From Roseburia sp. 1XD42-34 (lineage in GTDB: Bacteria > Bacillota > Bacilli > Bacillales > Amphibacillaceae): a stretch of DNA of 64,000 bases. The notes under the pieces were generated by a model, which was not told the origin of the DNA, made no database searches, and saw only the letters and a list, made by a program, of their open reading frames with translations. The position numbers were made by a program, and so were the translations under genes. The stretch spans positions 186,001 to 250,000 of the forward strand of contig NZ_QWLJ01000001.1 of the NCBI RefSeq assembly GCF_009917385.1, read 5' to 3'. Below are positions 54,738-63,782 of the stretch, piece by piece (the first letter of the stretch is position 1; every line of letters starts with the position of its first letter).

Positions 54738-54963
54738 ATGTAAAGTACTGTAAGACTACTTTATGGTGCTTAAGTCAGAACAACAAAGTTTATGGAAGGC
54801 AACAAATCCCCGTTTCCTTTGTGGCAAACAAGGTGTTTACCTGAGGAGTTTTGACAAACAGAAATCAAGTTTTTCTTTTTCAAGGACGCCTTTGATTATA
54901 ACCTTTATTTTTACTACTTTAATTGGATGAAGGAAAACCCCCACTGATTGAATTCACTTTATA
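54738..54963 (+). repeat. Intergenic repeat family B, copy 7
   Basis: Starts ATGTAAAGTACTGTAAGAC and ends AACCCCCACTGATTGAATTCACTTTATAG. The middle contains TTTCTTTTTCAAGGACGCCT, which belongs to family C, so it is a composite. It lies directly before the activase ribosome binding site, between dehydratase and activase. Confidence 0.72.
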
Positions 54964-54980
54964 GAGGGAGGGTAAAGAGA

Positions 54981-55895
54981 ATGATAAAGAATAAAACAGG
55001 AACTATTTTTGACTTACAACGCTTTTCAGTTCATGATGGTCCTGGAATAAGGACGATTGTATTCTTTAAAGGATGTCCCTTAAGGTGTGAATGGTGCTGT
55101 AACCCAGAGAGTCAACATTTTAAACGCCAATTAATGGTTCTTACTGAAAATTGCATTGATTGCAGACTATGTGAGCCCGTTTGTCCAGTAGGAGCTATTT
55201 CCTTTACACCTGGAGTAACCATTGATCGTGATAAATGCATAGATTGTGGGAAGTGTGCCAATGTATGTTTTAGCGGAGCTTTAACCATGACTGGGAAAGA
55301 AATGACCGTAGAGGAACTCATAAGAGAACTTAGAAAAGACGAAATACATTACCGCAAATCAAATGGAGGTATTACGTTATCTGGTGGAGAAGCATTGGCC
55401 CAGCCTGATTTCGCCGCGGAGTTATTACAAGCGTGTCAACGAGAAGGGTGGCATACCGCGATTGAAACAGCTGCCTTTTCAAGTAAAGAGGCGTTAGAGA
55501 AAGTTCTTCCCCATCTTGATTTAGTGTTACTGGATATAAAACATGCAAATAGTGTGAAACACTATAAACATATTGGACAACCGAATGATCTTATTCTAAA
55601 GAATGCACAAATAATTGCTAACTACCCTAATGTAGAATTATCCATTCGAGTTCCAGTAATCCCAAAATTTAATGATACACCTGAGGAAATAGCGGAGATT
55701 GCTATGATCGCAAAAAAATTAGGTGATATAAAGATGGTTCATTTACTTCCTTATCATGGTTATGGTGCGAATAAATACGCTTCTCTGGATAATGATTATA
55801 AGATGGAAAACATGGAGCCGCCATCAGATAAAAAAATGAACATATTAAAGGAATTGGTAGAAGGAATGGAACTGAGCTGTAAAATTGGCGGATAA
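54981..55895 (+). CDS. Glycyl-radical enzyme activating protein (radical SAM)
   Basis: 304 residues from ATG 54981, AGGGAGGG upstream. Generates the glycyl radical on the diol dehydratase by reductive cleavage of SAM. Radical SAM motif CxxxCxxC is GCPLRCEWCCNP near residue 35, and the preceding SVHDGPGIRTIVFFKG is the activase signature. A ferredoxin-like insert carries two 4Fe-4S motifs, CIDCRLCEPVCPVG and CIDCGKCANVCFSG, as in class II activases for diol dehydratases and choline lyases. GGITLSGGEAL follows. Needs SAM (metK at the end of the cluster) and a strong reductant (PFOR next). Confidence 0.94.
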   Translation: MIKNKTGTIFDLQRFSVHDGPGIRTIVFFKGCPLRCEWCCNPESQHFKRQLMVLTENCIDCRLCEPVCPVGAISFTPGVTIDRDKCIDCGKCANVCFSGALTMTGKEMTVEELIRELRKDEIHYRKSNGGITLSGGEALAQPDFAAELLQACQREGWHTAIETAAFSSKEALEKVLPHLDLVLLDIKHANSVKHYKHIGQPNDLILKNAQIIANYPNVELSIRVPVIPKFNDTPEEIAEIAMIAKKLGDIKMVHLLPYHGYGANKYASLDNDYKMENMEPPSDKKMNILKELVEGMELSCKIGG

Positions 55896-55930
55896 ACGAA
55901 TGGACTGATTACTTCTAGGAGATGGGAAAA

Positions 55931-58900
55931 ATGAAGAAAATAATGAATGGGAATCATGCCGCAGCCTATATTTCTTATGCTTTTACTGATGTAGCCGCCT
56001 TATTCCCAATAACCCCCTCTTCTCCTATGGCTGAACAAATAGAAAAGTGGTCTGCAGAGAGGAAGAACAATATATTTCATTATCCTGTCCATACCATTTC
56101 TATGCAATCAGAAATTGGGGTTGCAGGGGCAATGCATGGGATGTTGAAATCAGGTGCACTGGCAACTGCCTATACTTGCTCCCAAGGATTATTATTAATG
56201 CTTCCTACCCTTTATAAATTAGTAGGGGAACTTTTGCCAGCAGTTATTCATGTCTCCGCTCGTTCTATCGCTACGAGCGCTTTAAGTATTTATGGAGACC
56301 ATAGTGACGTAATGGCGGCAAGACAAACAGGAGTTGTAATGCTTGCTTCAGGTAATGTACAAGAAGTTGCATTATTTAGTACAGTGGCTCATCTAGCTGC
56401 AATAAAAGGAAGACTGCCAATTCTTCATTTCTTTGACGGGTTTCAAACAAGCCATGAAATTAGAAAAATTGAAGTACCTAGCTATAACATATTATACAAA
56501 TATGTAGATGATGAAATGCTAGATGCTTTTAGAAATAATAGCCTGTCCAATTTTGCTCCTAAAGTATATGGTGCTTCAGAAACACCAGATATCTTTTTTC
56601 AGCAACGTGAGGCTAGTAACATTATTCACCTGAACATGGAGTCTGTCATCAAGCAAATAATTCGCAAATTAAATCCGTTGTTTGGTACTCAATGTTCGCT
56701 TGTAGATTATAAAGGTGCAGAAAATGCTGAATATGTCATTATTGCTATGGGTTCTGTTCAGGAGACGATTAAGCAAGTAGTTTGTGAACAAAATGCATTA
56801 GGCAAAAAATATGGTTTGCTGGCAGTTCATCTTTATCGACCATTCCCTACGGATACCTTTTTAAACTTAATTCCCAAAAGTATACGAAAGATTGCAGTTT
56901 TAGATCGAACGAAAGAACCTGGGTCCACTGGAGAACCTTTACTTTTAGATGTACAGAGTGCTTGTAACAGTTTGGACATTCCGCCAAAAATAATTGGTGG
57001 GAGGTATGGCATAGGTTCAAAAGAAGTGACTCCCGATCAGATCCGTTCTATTTTTATCGAACTTGAAAAAAAACATCCTAAAAGAAGGTTTACTATCGGT
57101 ATAGATGATAATGTGACAGGTCTATCCTTGGAAAGATATGGGGAGGAAGATTTGACTGATTGGAGAACTTTTCAGGCGAAAATATGGGGATTTGGTTCGG
57201 ATGGCGCAGTAACTGGTGCAGAACATTTTATTGAAATAATTGGCGAGGAAACAGAAAAGGATGTTCAAGGACAATTCTATTATAGCCCAAATAAAACGAG
57301 AAATATGACATTATCTCATCTACGTATAGCCGATGAAAAGATCCAATCGTCCTATTTTGTGAAGAGAAGCAATATGGTAGTTTGCTATAAAGAGCAGTAC
57401 TTGAAACAATATGATGTTCTAGACGGGCTACAGGAAGAGGGAACCTTTCTATTAAACACTTCTATGGGGGAAGATGCAATAGATAAAAGGCTACCTCACC
57501 ATGTGAAAAAATATTTGATAGAGCGCAAGATAAACTTCTATATAATTAATGCCAACAGACTTGCACGTAAATATGAGTTAGGTCCCATCTTGAATACAAT
57601 TATGATGACAGCGATGCTTGGTCTTACTAACTTTTTGGAATTTCAAAAAGCGAAGGAAACATATCGAGAAATTCTAGATAGAGGTAAGTTATCCAAGCAC
57701 CCTGCTTATAAGAAAAACATGTATGCAGCGATGGGCGAAACTATTTATTGGATAAAAAAAGTAAAGTTGAAAGAAATGGGTGATGAAGTTCTGGAAGAGG
57801 ATTCGGAGCCTATCCACGTAAAAAATTTATTTACAGAAAAAATTATTCTCCCAATGAAAAATTTAAATGGAGCCAGCATTACAACAGAAGATATCATTGA
57901 CTCAGGAATGATCGACGGAAGTCTGCCCTTAGGAACAAGTTGGAAACAACATCACGGTTATGCGGATAAAATTCCTGAATGGAACAGTGAGAGTTGTATA
58001 CAATGCAACCTTTGTTCTGTTATTTGTCCTCATGCTACTATTCGTCCATTTGTTTTGAATGAAGAGGAGAATGCAAACAAACCAACTACAATGAGCACTT
58101 CTATTGAAAAAAAGAATAAAAACCGACACTTTAGAATTCAGGTAAACCCAAACTTTTGTACAGGATGCTCATTATGTGAATCCATATGTCCGGCCAAAAA
58201 TAAAGCGATTAAAATGGTGCTGGCAAAGGAAAACCATGTCCAGCGTGAAGTGCAAAATTGGGATTTCATAATGTTTAGAAAAAATGACTGCTGGAAAACA
58301 AATGCAAGACATACGGTTTATGAAAACCAGTTCAGACAGCCATTGTTTGAGTTTGTAAATGCATGTGCTGGATGTGGCGAAACACCCTATATAAAACTGC
58401 TCACACAATTATTTGGTGAACGTTTATCTATTGCTAATGCAACAGGATGCTCTTCTATTTGGGGAGGATCGACACCATTTGTACCTTATACCCTAAATCA
58501 AGACAAGGAAGGACCAACATGGGCGAATTCCCTGTTTGAAAATAATGCCGCATTTGGAATGGGTATGCGAATTGGGAATCAGGTAATTAAAAACCAAGTA
58601 AAGATGTTAATAAAGAAAGAAACAGTGAACCCATTACAAATGGATCACGTAAAGGATGTTTTCAATCAATGGTTGGTAGGTACTTCTGATAAACAAAAAC
58701 AGTTTGAGCTAACAAAAAAACTCATCTCTATCATAGATAAAGAAAGAGCGAACTCAGATATATTGGAAAGTATTTATCAAAAAAGGCATTATGTAATCGA
58801 GAAATCTCAATGGCTCATTGGCGGTGATGGCTGGGCTTATGATATTGATTTTGCAGGCATTGACCATGTGCTGTCAAAAGGCGAAGATGTAAATATTTTG

Positions 58901-59461
58901 ATTTTGGATAATGAAGGATACGCGAACACGGGTGGGCAAGCTTCTAAAGCTTCACCGAAAGGAGCTAATCTAAAGTTAGCATCAGGCGGCAAAAGGGAAG
59001 CAAAGAAAGACATTGGAATATTTGCCATGAACTATGAACATGTTTATGTTGCACAAGTATGTTTACCTGCAAATCCTCAGCAAACCACTCGAGCTCTAAC
59101 GGAGGCGGAGGAGTTTCCAGGTCCATCCATCATTATAGCTTATAGTCCATGCATATTAAACGGTAACAAAGATAATATGCTGCTAGAAGGGAAAAAAGCA
59201 ACAGAATGTGGCTACTGGCCATTGTATCGTTTTAATCCCAGCTTAATCTTACAAGGTAAAAACCCAATGAAGTTCGATTCAAAACAACCAAATTGGGGAG
59301 CCTTCCGTGGATTTCTTTTAACTCAAAAGCGGTTTGCAACAAGTGAAAATTTGAATGCTCATGAAGCTGACCAACTACTTCAAGAAAATGAAGCAGATGC
59401 GCGTAAAAGGTATAATCGCTATCAAATGATTCAAGAAATGTACAAGTGTGCTAAAAATTAA
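55931..59461 (+). CDS. nifJ: Pyruvate:ferredoxin (flavodoxin) oxidoreductase
   Basis: About 1176 residues, homodimeric PFOR with all domains in one chain. Pyruvate-binding domain I (AALFPITPSSPMAE, IGVAGAMHG), CoA domain and gamma domain (KIWGFGSDGAVTGAEHF), ferredoxin domain with CIQCNLCSVICPHATIRP and CTGCSLCESICP, and the TPP domain (ACAGCGETPYIK, NATGCSSIWGG, GGDGWAYDIDF, DNEGYANTGGQ). The four proximal-cluster Cys are present. ATG 55931 lies 9 nt after AGGAG; ATG 55922 is too close. Converts pyruvate and CoA to acetyl-CoA with reduced ferredoxin/flavodoxin. Its place inside a BMC cluster suggests it powers the activase; no targeting helix seen. Confidence 0.94.
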   Translation: MKKIMNGNHAAAYISYAFTDVAALFPITPSSPMAEQIEKWSAERKNNIFHYPVHTISMQSEIGVAGAMHGMLKSGALATAYTCSQGLLLMLPTLYKLVGELLPAVIHVSARSIATSALSIYGDHSDVMAARQTGVVMLASGNVQEVALFSTVAHLAAIKGRLPILHFFDGFQTSHEIRKIEVPSYNILYKYVDDEMLDAFRNNSLSNFAPKVYGASETPDIFFQQREASNIIHLNMESVIKQIIRKLNPLFGTQCSLVDYKGAENAEYVIIAMGSVQETIKQVVCEQNALGKKYGLLAVHLYRPFPTDTFLNLIPKSIRKIAVLDRTKEPGSTGEPLLLDVQSACNSLDIPPKIIGGRYGIGSKEVTPDQIRSIFIELEKKHPKRRFTIGIDDNVTGLSLERYGEEDLTDWRTFQAKIWGFGSDGAVTGAEHFIEIIGEETEKDVQGQFYYSPNKTRNMTLSHLRIADEKIQSSYFVKRSNMVVCYKEQYLKQYDVLDGLQEEGTFLLNTSMGEDAIDKRLPHHVKKYLIERKINFYIINANRLARKYELGPILNTIMMTAMLGLTNFLEFQKAKETYREILDRGKLSKHPAYKKNMYAAMGETIYWIKKVKLKEMGDEVLEEDSEPIHVKNLFTEKIILPMKNLNGASITTEDIIDSGMIDGSLPLGTSWKQHHGYADKIPEWNSESCIQCNLCSVICPHATIRPFVLNEEENANKPTTMSTSIEKKNKNRHFRIQVNPNFCTGCSLCESICPAKNKAIKMVLAKENHVQREVQNWDFIMFRKNDCWKTNARHTVYENQFRQPLFEFVNACAGCGETPYIKLLTQLFGERLSIANATGCSSIWGGSTPFVPYTLNQDKEGPTWANSLFENNAAFGMGMRIGNQVIKNQVKMLIKKETVNPLQMDHVKDVFNQWLVGTSDKQKQFELTKKLISIIDKERANSDILESIYQKRHYVIEKSQWLIGGDGWAYDIDFAGIDHVLSKGEDVNILILDNEGYANTGGQASKASPKGANLKLASGGKREAKKDIGIFAMNYEHVYVAQVCLPANPQQTTRALTEAEEFPGPSIIIAYSPCILNGNKDNMLLEGKKATECGYWPLYRFNPSLILQGKNPMKFDSKQPNWGAFRGFLLTQKRFATSENLNAHEADQLLQENEADARKRYNRYQMIQEMYKCAKN

Positions 59462-59478
59462 TGTGAGAAGGTGAGCGG

Positions 59479-60081
59479 ATGCGGGACGCACTAGGAATCA
59501 TAGAAGTAAGGGGACTTGTTTCCTCCATCGAAGTTTCTGATGCGATGCTAAAAGCAGCTGATGTTCAATTAACAAAGTTAAACATCACCAGGGGAATTGG
59601 ATGGATGATGATTGCTGTAAATGGAAAGGTAGGAGCAGTTAATGCTGCGATAGAGGCAGGGGAAAAAGTTGCTGCTTTTAAAAATTCTCTTGTCTCTTCT
59701 AAAGTTATTCCAAGACCAATCGATGATATTTTTCAAAGTGCAGATCATGGAAATGAGCTGCACAAAAATGTTTTTAACCAAAAAAAGGCATCACGTACCC
59801 GGAAAAAGGTTGTGAATAAAACTTCTGATCTTGAAGAATTAGCCAAGGGGAATAAAAAACAATCCAAAAAGACGGAAGAAAAAGAAATAAATGATAGAAA
59901 AGAGGAAACGAAATCTAAATCGCCACAAAAAGCGACCGAGGCTAACAATGATCTAAATAAAACGAAGCCCAAATCGTCTAAACGAGTGAGTGCAACTAGT
60001 AAGAGAACAACGACTACAAAATCAAACACGCGTCCCCAGAAAAATAAAAGTGAAACAATAGGAGGAAAAGAAAATGAATGA
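59479..60081 (+). CDS. BMC-H shell protein with ~110-residue Lys-rich tail
   Basis: 200 residues. Residues 1-88 are a BMC domain ([68 protein letters not shown]). The remaining 110 residues are low-complexity, dominated by Lys, Ser, Thr, Asn, Glu and nearly free of hydrophobics, strongly basic overall. The pore-loop region is TRGIG in place of the usual GSGL/GAGL. The tail probably projects from the shell and is disordered. It overlaps the next BMC-H gene by 8 bases. PduK-like extended shell proteins exist, but this tail has no Cys cluster. GTGAG-type site before ATG 59479. Confidence 0.9.
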   Translation: MRDALGIIEVRGLVSSIEVSDAMLKAADVQLTKLNITRGIGWMMIAVNGKVGAVNAAIEAGEKVAAFKNSLVSSKVIPRPIDDIFQSADHGNELHKNVFNQKKASRTRKKVVNKTSDLEELAKGNKKQSKKTEEKEINDRKEETKSKSPQKATEANNDLNKTKPKSSKRVSATSKRTTTTKSNTRPQKNKSETIGGKENE

Positions 60082-60349
60082 TGCTTTAGGAATGATAGAG
60101 ACTAAAGGATTTATTGGAGCCATTGAAGCCGCAGATGCGATGGTTAAATCAGCTAATGTTCAAATTATCGGCTATAAACAAATTGGAGCGGGTTTGGTTA
60201 CCGTGCTAGTAAGAGGGGATGTAGGAGCAGTAAAATCTGCTGTTGATGCAGGCATTATGGCCGCAAAAAATGTGGGAGAAGTAATTTCTACACATGTTAT
60301 TCCAAGACCCCACTCCGACGTTGAAAAAATAATACCTATGACAAAGTAA
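60074..60349 (+). CDS. pduJ: BMC-H shell protein, PduJ-like
   Basis: 91 residues, canonical hexameric shell protein. [56 protein letters not shown] and [17 protein letters not shown] closely parallel the first shell protein of the cluster (45480), with a GAG pore loop. AGGAGGAAA lies before ATG 60074, inside the tailed BMC-H gene. Likely the main facet component together with the 45480 gene. Confidence 0.95.
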   Translation: MNDALGMIETKGFIGAIEAADAMVKSANVQIIGYKQIGAGLVTVLVRGDVGAVKSAVDAGIMAAKNVGEVISTHVIPRPHSDVEKIIPMTK

Positions 60350-60404
60350 CGATTAGCGTATAATGGCGTTATTTTTTGCTGTGATTTTTTTGAGGAGAAA
60401 AAGT

Positions 60405-61247
60405 ATGAAGAAGAATGTGTACAGGACAAATACGATATTGAAACAGGTTAGCAAAATGGCTAATTGTTCTACAAATGTCATCATTGAAGATAACACAAAA
60501 ATAAAAGTAGGAATAGATCTAGGGACGTCATCAATTGTTTTAGTAGTAGTAGATGAAAGTGATCATCCAGTATTTGTTGCTTCTGAGGATGCGAGTGTTG
60601 TGACAGATGGTCTAGTAGTTCATTTTATGGAAGCAATATCCATTGTAAAACACTTGAAGAATAAAGCAGAAAATCAGCTTCAAAGGCCGGTGACTTTGGC
60701 AGCAGGCGCTGTGCCACCTGGAACCGTTGGCAACAATAAAAAAATCATTGAAAATGTCATTCATGGTGCAGGTATGGAGGTTACGGAAATTTTCGATGAA
60801 CCAACAGCTGCTGCAGCTGTTTTAAATATACAGGATGGAGCAGTGGTTGATATTGGAGGGGGTACTACCGGGATAAGTATATTCAACAATGGAAAAGTTG
60901 CATATTCGGGAGACGAAGCAACTGGTGGTACCCATATGACGTTAGTTTTAGCTGGACATTACGGGCTAACCTTAGAAGAAGGAGAAATATTAAAGAGAGA
61001 TAGTACGAAATATGATGAGAATTTTTTAATTATGCAACCAGTCGCAGAGAAAATGGCAAGTATTACGAAAAAATTCCTTAATGATTATGGAAAAAAAGTT
61101 AAAACGATACATTTAGTTGGTGGGATGATGATGTATCCGCAGTTCACGAGGATATTTAAGGTTGTTACGCAGTTACAAGTTATTCAGGCTGACCACCCTA
61201 AATATGTTACCCCGTTAGGAATTGCACTTAAAAGTACGGCGTTTTAG
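60405..61247 (+). CDS. eutJ: EutJ-like Hsp70-fold ATPase
   Basis: 280 residues. Actin/Hsp70-type ATPase: phosphate-1 motif KVGIDLGTSSIVLVVVDE near residue 33, AAGAVPPGTVGNN, IFDEPTAAAAVL, phosphate-2 VVDIGGGTTGISIFNNG, adenosine motif LVGGMMMYPQF. EutJ is found in ethanolamine BMC loci, and its role, thought to be assembly or reactivation of BMC enzymes, is not settled. ATG 60405 has GAGGAG 7 nt upstream; upstream Met at 60363 is less likely. 60456 is another possible start nearer the fold. Confidence 0.86.
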   Translation: MKKNVYRTNTILKQVSKMANCSTNVIIEDNTKIKVGIDLGTSSIVLVVVDESDHPVFVASEDASVVTDGLVVHFMEAISIVKHLKNKAENQLQRPVTLAAGAVPPGTVGNNKKIIENVIHGAGMEVTEIFDEPTAAAAVLNIQDGAVVDIGGGTTGISIFNNGKVAYSGDEATGGTHMTLVLAGHYGLTLEEGEILKRDSTKYDENFLIMQPVAEKMASITKKFLNDYGKKVKTIHLVGGMMMYPQFTRIFKVVTQLQVIQADHPKYVTPLGIALKSTAF

Positions 61248-61255
61248 GAGGGAAA

Positions 61256-61522
61256 ATGATGCAAATTGGAAAAGTTGCAGGAAATGTAGTGTCTACCAAA
61301 AAGGTAGATAGTTTAACAGGATATAAATTAATGATTGTCGATTTGATTCGCATTCCTTCAAAAAAAGTTTATCAAGAGGTAATAGCAATTGATAAGGTGG
61401 GCGCCGGCAAGGGTGAATATGTCTTAGTGACACTCGGAAGTGCAGCTAGAAATATTACCAAAAGTTCAGATGCAATCGTCGACGCTGCCATTGTAGGAAT
61501 TATTGATACCTTTGATGAATAA
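61256..61522 (+). CDS. eutN: BMC-P pentameric vertex protein, EutN/CcmL-like
   Basis: 88 residues. Pentamers cap the vertices of the polyhedral shell. MQIGKVAGNVVSTKKVDSLTG, LMIVDLIR, AIDKVGAGKGEYVLVTLGSAARNI and AIVGIIDTF are the standard family signatures. AGGAGGG is directly upstream; ATG 61256 and 61259 are both possible. With it the cluster has all three shell types (H, T, P) needed to close a compartment. Confidence 0.95.
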   Translation: MMQIGKVAGNVVSTKKVDSLTGYKLMIVDLIRIPSKKVYQEVIAIDKVGAGKGEYVLVTLGSAARNITKSSDAIVDAAIVGIIDTFDE

Positions 61523-61536
61523 AAGGGGTGAAAAAA

Positions 61537-62724
61537 ATGGAAACATCCCAAATCACTTCTGAATCAGTAACAGAAGGGCATCCAGATAAATTATGTGATC
61601 AAATATCAGATCATATTTTGGATGAATACTTACGTCAAGACCCTGATTCAAGAGTTGCAATTGAGTGTATGATTTCTAGGAATTTGCTAGTTATTGCTGG
61701 AGAAGTAAAAAGTAAAGCGATCGTTCCAATTGAAGAAATAGCTAGAAATACGATAGTGTCTGTTGGTTATGATAATGCTGTAAAGGGAATGAATGGGCAT
61801 CAGTGCATCATTGTTAAGAATATCAACGAGCAGTCTGCTGATATTAATCAAGGTGTCGATATAGAGTCTCGTTTTTGTAAGAAAATAGGAGCAGGGGATC
61901 AAGGGATCATGTATGGATTTGCTTGTAATGAGACGGCTAGTTACTTACCTTTGACCGTTGATTTAGCCCATAAACTTGCAAAACGGTTAAGTGAAGTAAG
62001 AAAAAATGGTACTTTATCTTATTTGAACCCAGATGGAAAAACACAAGTAACTGTTGAATATGATGAATATAATCGTCCAATAGGGATTAAAAATATTACT
62101 ATATCTGCGCAACACAAGGATGGTATAGACCAACATAAACTTATTGAGGGTATCGTGCAAAATGTGATAAAGCCTGTTATTCCTAAAGGACTCTTAAAGC
62201 AGAGTACCAGTTTACTCATTAATCCAACAGGACGCTTTGTAATTGGCGGTCCTTTAGGTGATACAGGATTGACGGGCAGAAAGATTATGGTAGACACATA
62301 TGGTGGAATTATTCCTCATGGAGGGGGCGCCTTTTCTGGAAAAGATGCTTCTAAAGTGGATAGGACAGGTGCTTACATGTGTCGCTACGTAGCTAAAAAT
62401 ATTGTAGCAGCAGGGTTAGCGGATCGTTGTAATATTTCCCTTACTTATACCATTGGAGTTGAAAACCCTACTTCTATTTATTTAAATACTTTCGACACGG
62501 AGAAAGTAAATAAGAAATTACTTTATGCAATGATCAAATATATATTTGATTTTTCTGTTAAGGGTATGATTGAGTCATTAAATTTGAAAGAGCCTATCTT
62601 CTCTAAGACTTCTGTATATGGACATTTTAAAGATAATCCTAATCTACCATGGGAAAGGGCAGATAAAGCAAATTTATTAAAAGCATATGTTTCTCAGCTT
62701 TATGAGAAGATCGGAAGTGCTTAA
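61537..62724 (+). CDS. metK: S-adenosylmethionine synthetase within the BMC cluster
   Basis: 395 residues. Makes SAM from methionine and ATP. Complete motifs: ITSESVTEGHPDKLCDQISD (ATP-binding His and metal Asp), GAGDQGIMYGFACNET, TQVTVEYDE, ISAQHKDG, FVIGGPLGDTGLTGRKIMVDTYGG and GGGAFSGKDASKVDRTGAYM. ATG 61537 is placed 7 nt after GGGGTG; GTG 61528 is part of that site. The gene begins 14 bases after eutN and ends the cluster. Its placement suggests a dedicated SAM supply for the radical SAM activase; a housekeeping metK elsewhere in the genome is expected but not visible. Confidence 0.94.
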   Translation: METSQITSESVTEGHPDKLCDQISDHILDEYLRQDPDSRVAIECMISRNLLVIAGEVKSKAIVPIEEIARNTIVSVGYDNAVKGMNGHQCIIVKNINEQSADINQGVDIESRFCKKIGAGDQGIMYGFACNETASYLPLTVDLAHKLAKRLSEVRKNGTLSYLNPDGKTQVTVEYDEYNRPIGIKNITISAQHKDGIDQHKLIEGIVQNVIKPVIPKGLLKQSTSLLINPTGRFVIGGPLGDTGLTGRKIMVDTYGGIIPHGGGAFSGKDASKVDRTGAYMCRYVAKNIVAAGLADRCNISLTYTIGVENPTSIYLNTFDTEKVNKKLLYAMIKYIFDFSVKGMIESLNLKEPIFSKTSVYGHFKDNPNLPWERADKANLLKAYVSQLYEKIGSA

Positions 62725-62849
62725 GAATTCAAAACGAAAGTAATGGCTGATATTAGTGTTTATCGATTAAGTCGTATAAAACATTAACAAACTTTGCTTC
62801 CACTCAAAGAATCTCGTATATGCGTCATTATTTTTTAGGATGGTAGTGG

Positions 62850-62881
62850 AACTAGCCCACATGTACTTTAGTGGGCTAGTT
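62850..62881 (+). terminator. Terminator at the end of the BMC cluster
   Basis: AACTAGCCCAC at 62850-62860 and GTGGGCTAGTT at 62871-62881 form a perfect 11-bp stem with a 10-nt loop. The T-tract is poor. It is 125 bases after metK; the rest of 62725-63029 is empty. Confidence 0.75.
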
Positions 62882-63029
62882 GAATATGAAATTAGCCAAA
62901 TTGATGTACAATAGTCAGTTTTAATTTTTTCACTACTTTTGGGATTTTTCGTTGACTGCTGATATATAAGGTTTTAAGGGGTGCCTCCTTTAACATTCAT
63001 TAGGGGATAACCCAAAATTTCACTTTCAT

Positions 63030-63782
63030 TTATTTTAACTCCAGTCTGATTGGACAATGATCGCTTCCTAACACATCGAGGTCTACATCTGCATGTAATA
63101 AACATTCCTTTAACCGGTTGGAAACAATAAAATAGTCAATCCGCCAGCCAATGTTTCTTTCGCGTACGGTTTTCATATACGACCACCATGTATATAAGCC
63201 GTCTGTATGAGGATGAAAATAACGCAATGTATCGGTAAATCCATTGTTTAGCAATCGGCTCATTTTTTCCCGCTCTTCTATTGTAAAGCCGGAGTTACCA
63301 TAATTGGTTTTGTAATTGCGAATATCAATTTCTTGATGGGCAACGTTTAAGTCCCCACAATAAATGACTGGCTTTTTCTCATCCAGTTCGACTAAGTAAG
63401 TATAGATTTGATCTTCCCATTGCAGACGGTGATCAAGTCGAGAGAGATCCCGCTTGGCATTAGGGGTATATATATTAACTAGATAATAGTTTTCAAATTC
63501 TAAAGTGATAATTCGTCCTTCTTCTTCAGTAACTGCTTCGCCGACTCCGTAGGAGACAGCTAGTGGTTTATGCTTTGTGAAAATAGCTGTACCAGAATAG
63601 CCTTTTTTGACGGCATAGTTCCAATATTGGTGGTAGCCTTCTAATGGTAAATGGAGTTGCCCTGCTTGCAATTTTATTTCTTGAAGGCAAAAAATGTCTG
63701 CATTTACTGTATTAAAATAATCAAGAAAACCTTTACGAATACAGGCACGTAGACCGTTGACATTCCAAGATACGAGTTTCAT
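63030..63782 (-). CDS. exoA: Exodeoxyribonuclease III / AP endonuclease
   Basis: 250 residues from ATG 63782 (KLVSWNVNGLRACIRKGF), near the usual 252 of Bacillus ExoA; AAAGGAA lies about 12 nt upstream. A 31-residue N-terminal extension reaching 63875 is unlikely to be translated. EEP-family motifs: WNVNGLRA, CLQEIK (metal Glu), YTPNAKRDLSRLDHR, CGDLNVAHQEIDI, NSGFT, WWSYM, WRIDYFIVS and GSDHCPIRLEL (catalytic Asp/His). Repairs abasic sites in DNA. Not functionally related to the BMC cluster. Confidence 0.94.
   Translation of the reverse strand: MKLVSWNVNGLRACIRKGFLDYFNTVNADIFCLQEIKLQAGQLHLPLEGYHQYWNYAVKKGYSGTAIFTKHKPLAVSYGVGEAVTEEEGRIITLEFENYYLVNIYTPNAKRDLSRLDHRLQWEDQIYTYLVELDEKKPVIYCGDLNVAHQEIDIRNYKTNYGNSGFTIEEREKMSRLLNNGFTDTLRYFHPHTDGLYTWWSYMKTVRERNIGWRIDYFIVSNRLKECLLHADVDLDVLGSDHCPIRLELK

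Noticed and set aside
45480..62724. Coenzyme B12-dependent propanediol (Pdu) or ethanolamine (Eut) operon
   Set aside because: No PduCDE, EutBC, reactivase or cobalamin genes; the dehydratase is a glycyl radical enzyme. Shared names (PduL, EutJ) reflect homologues only.
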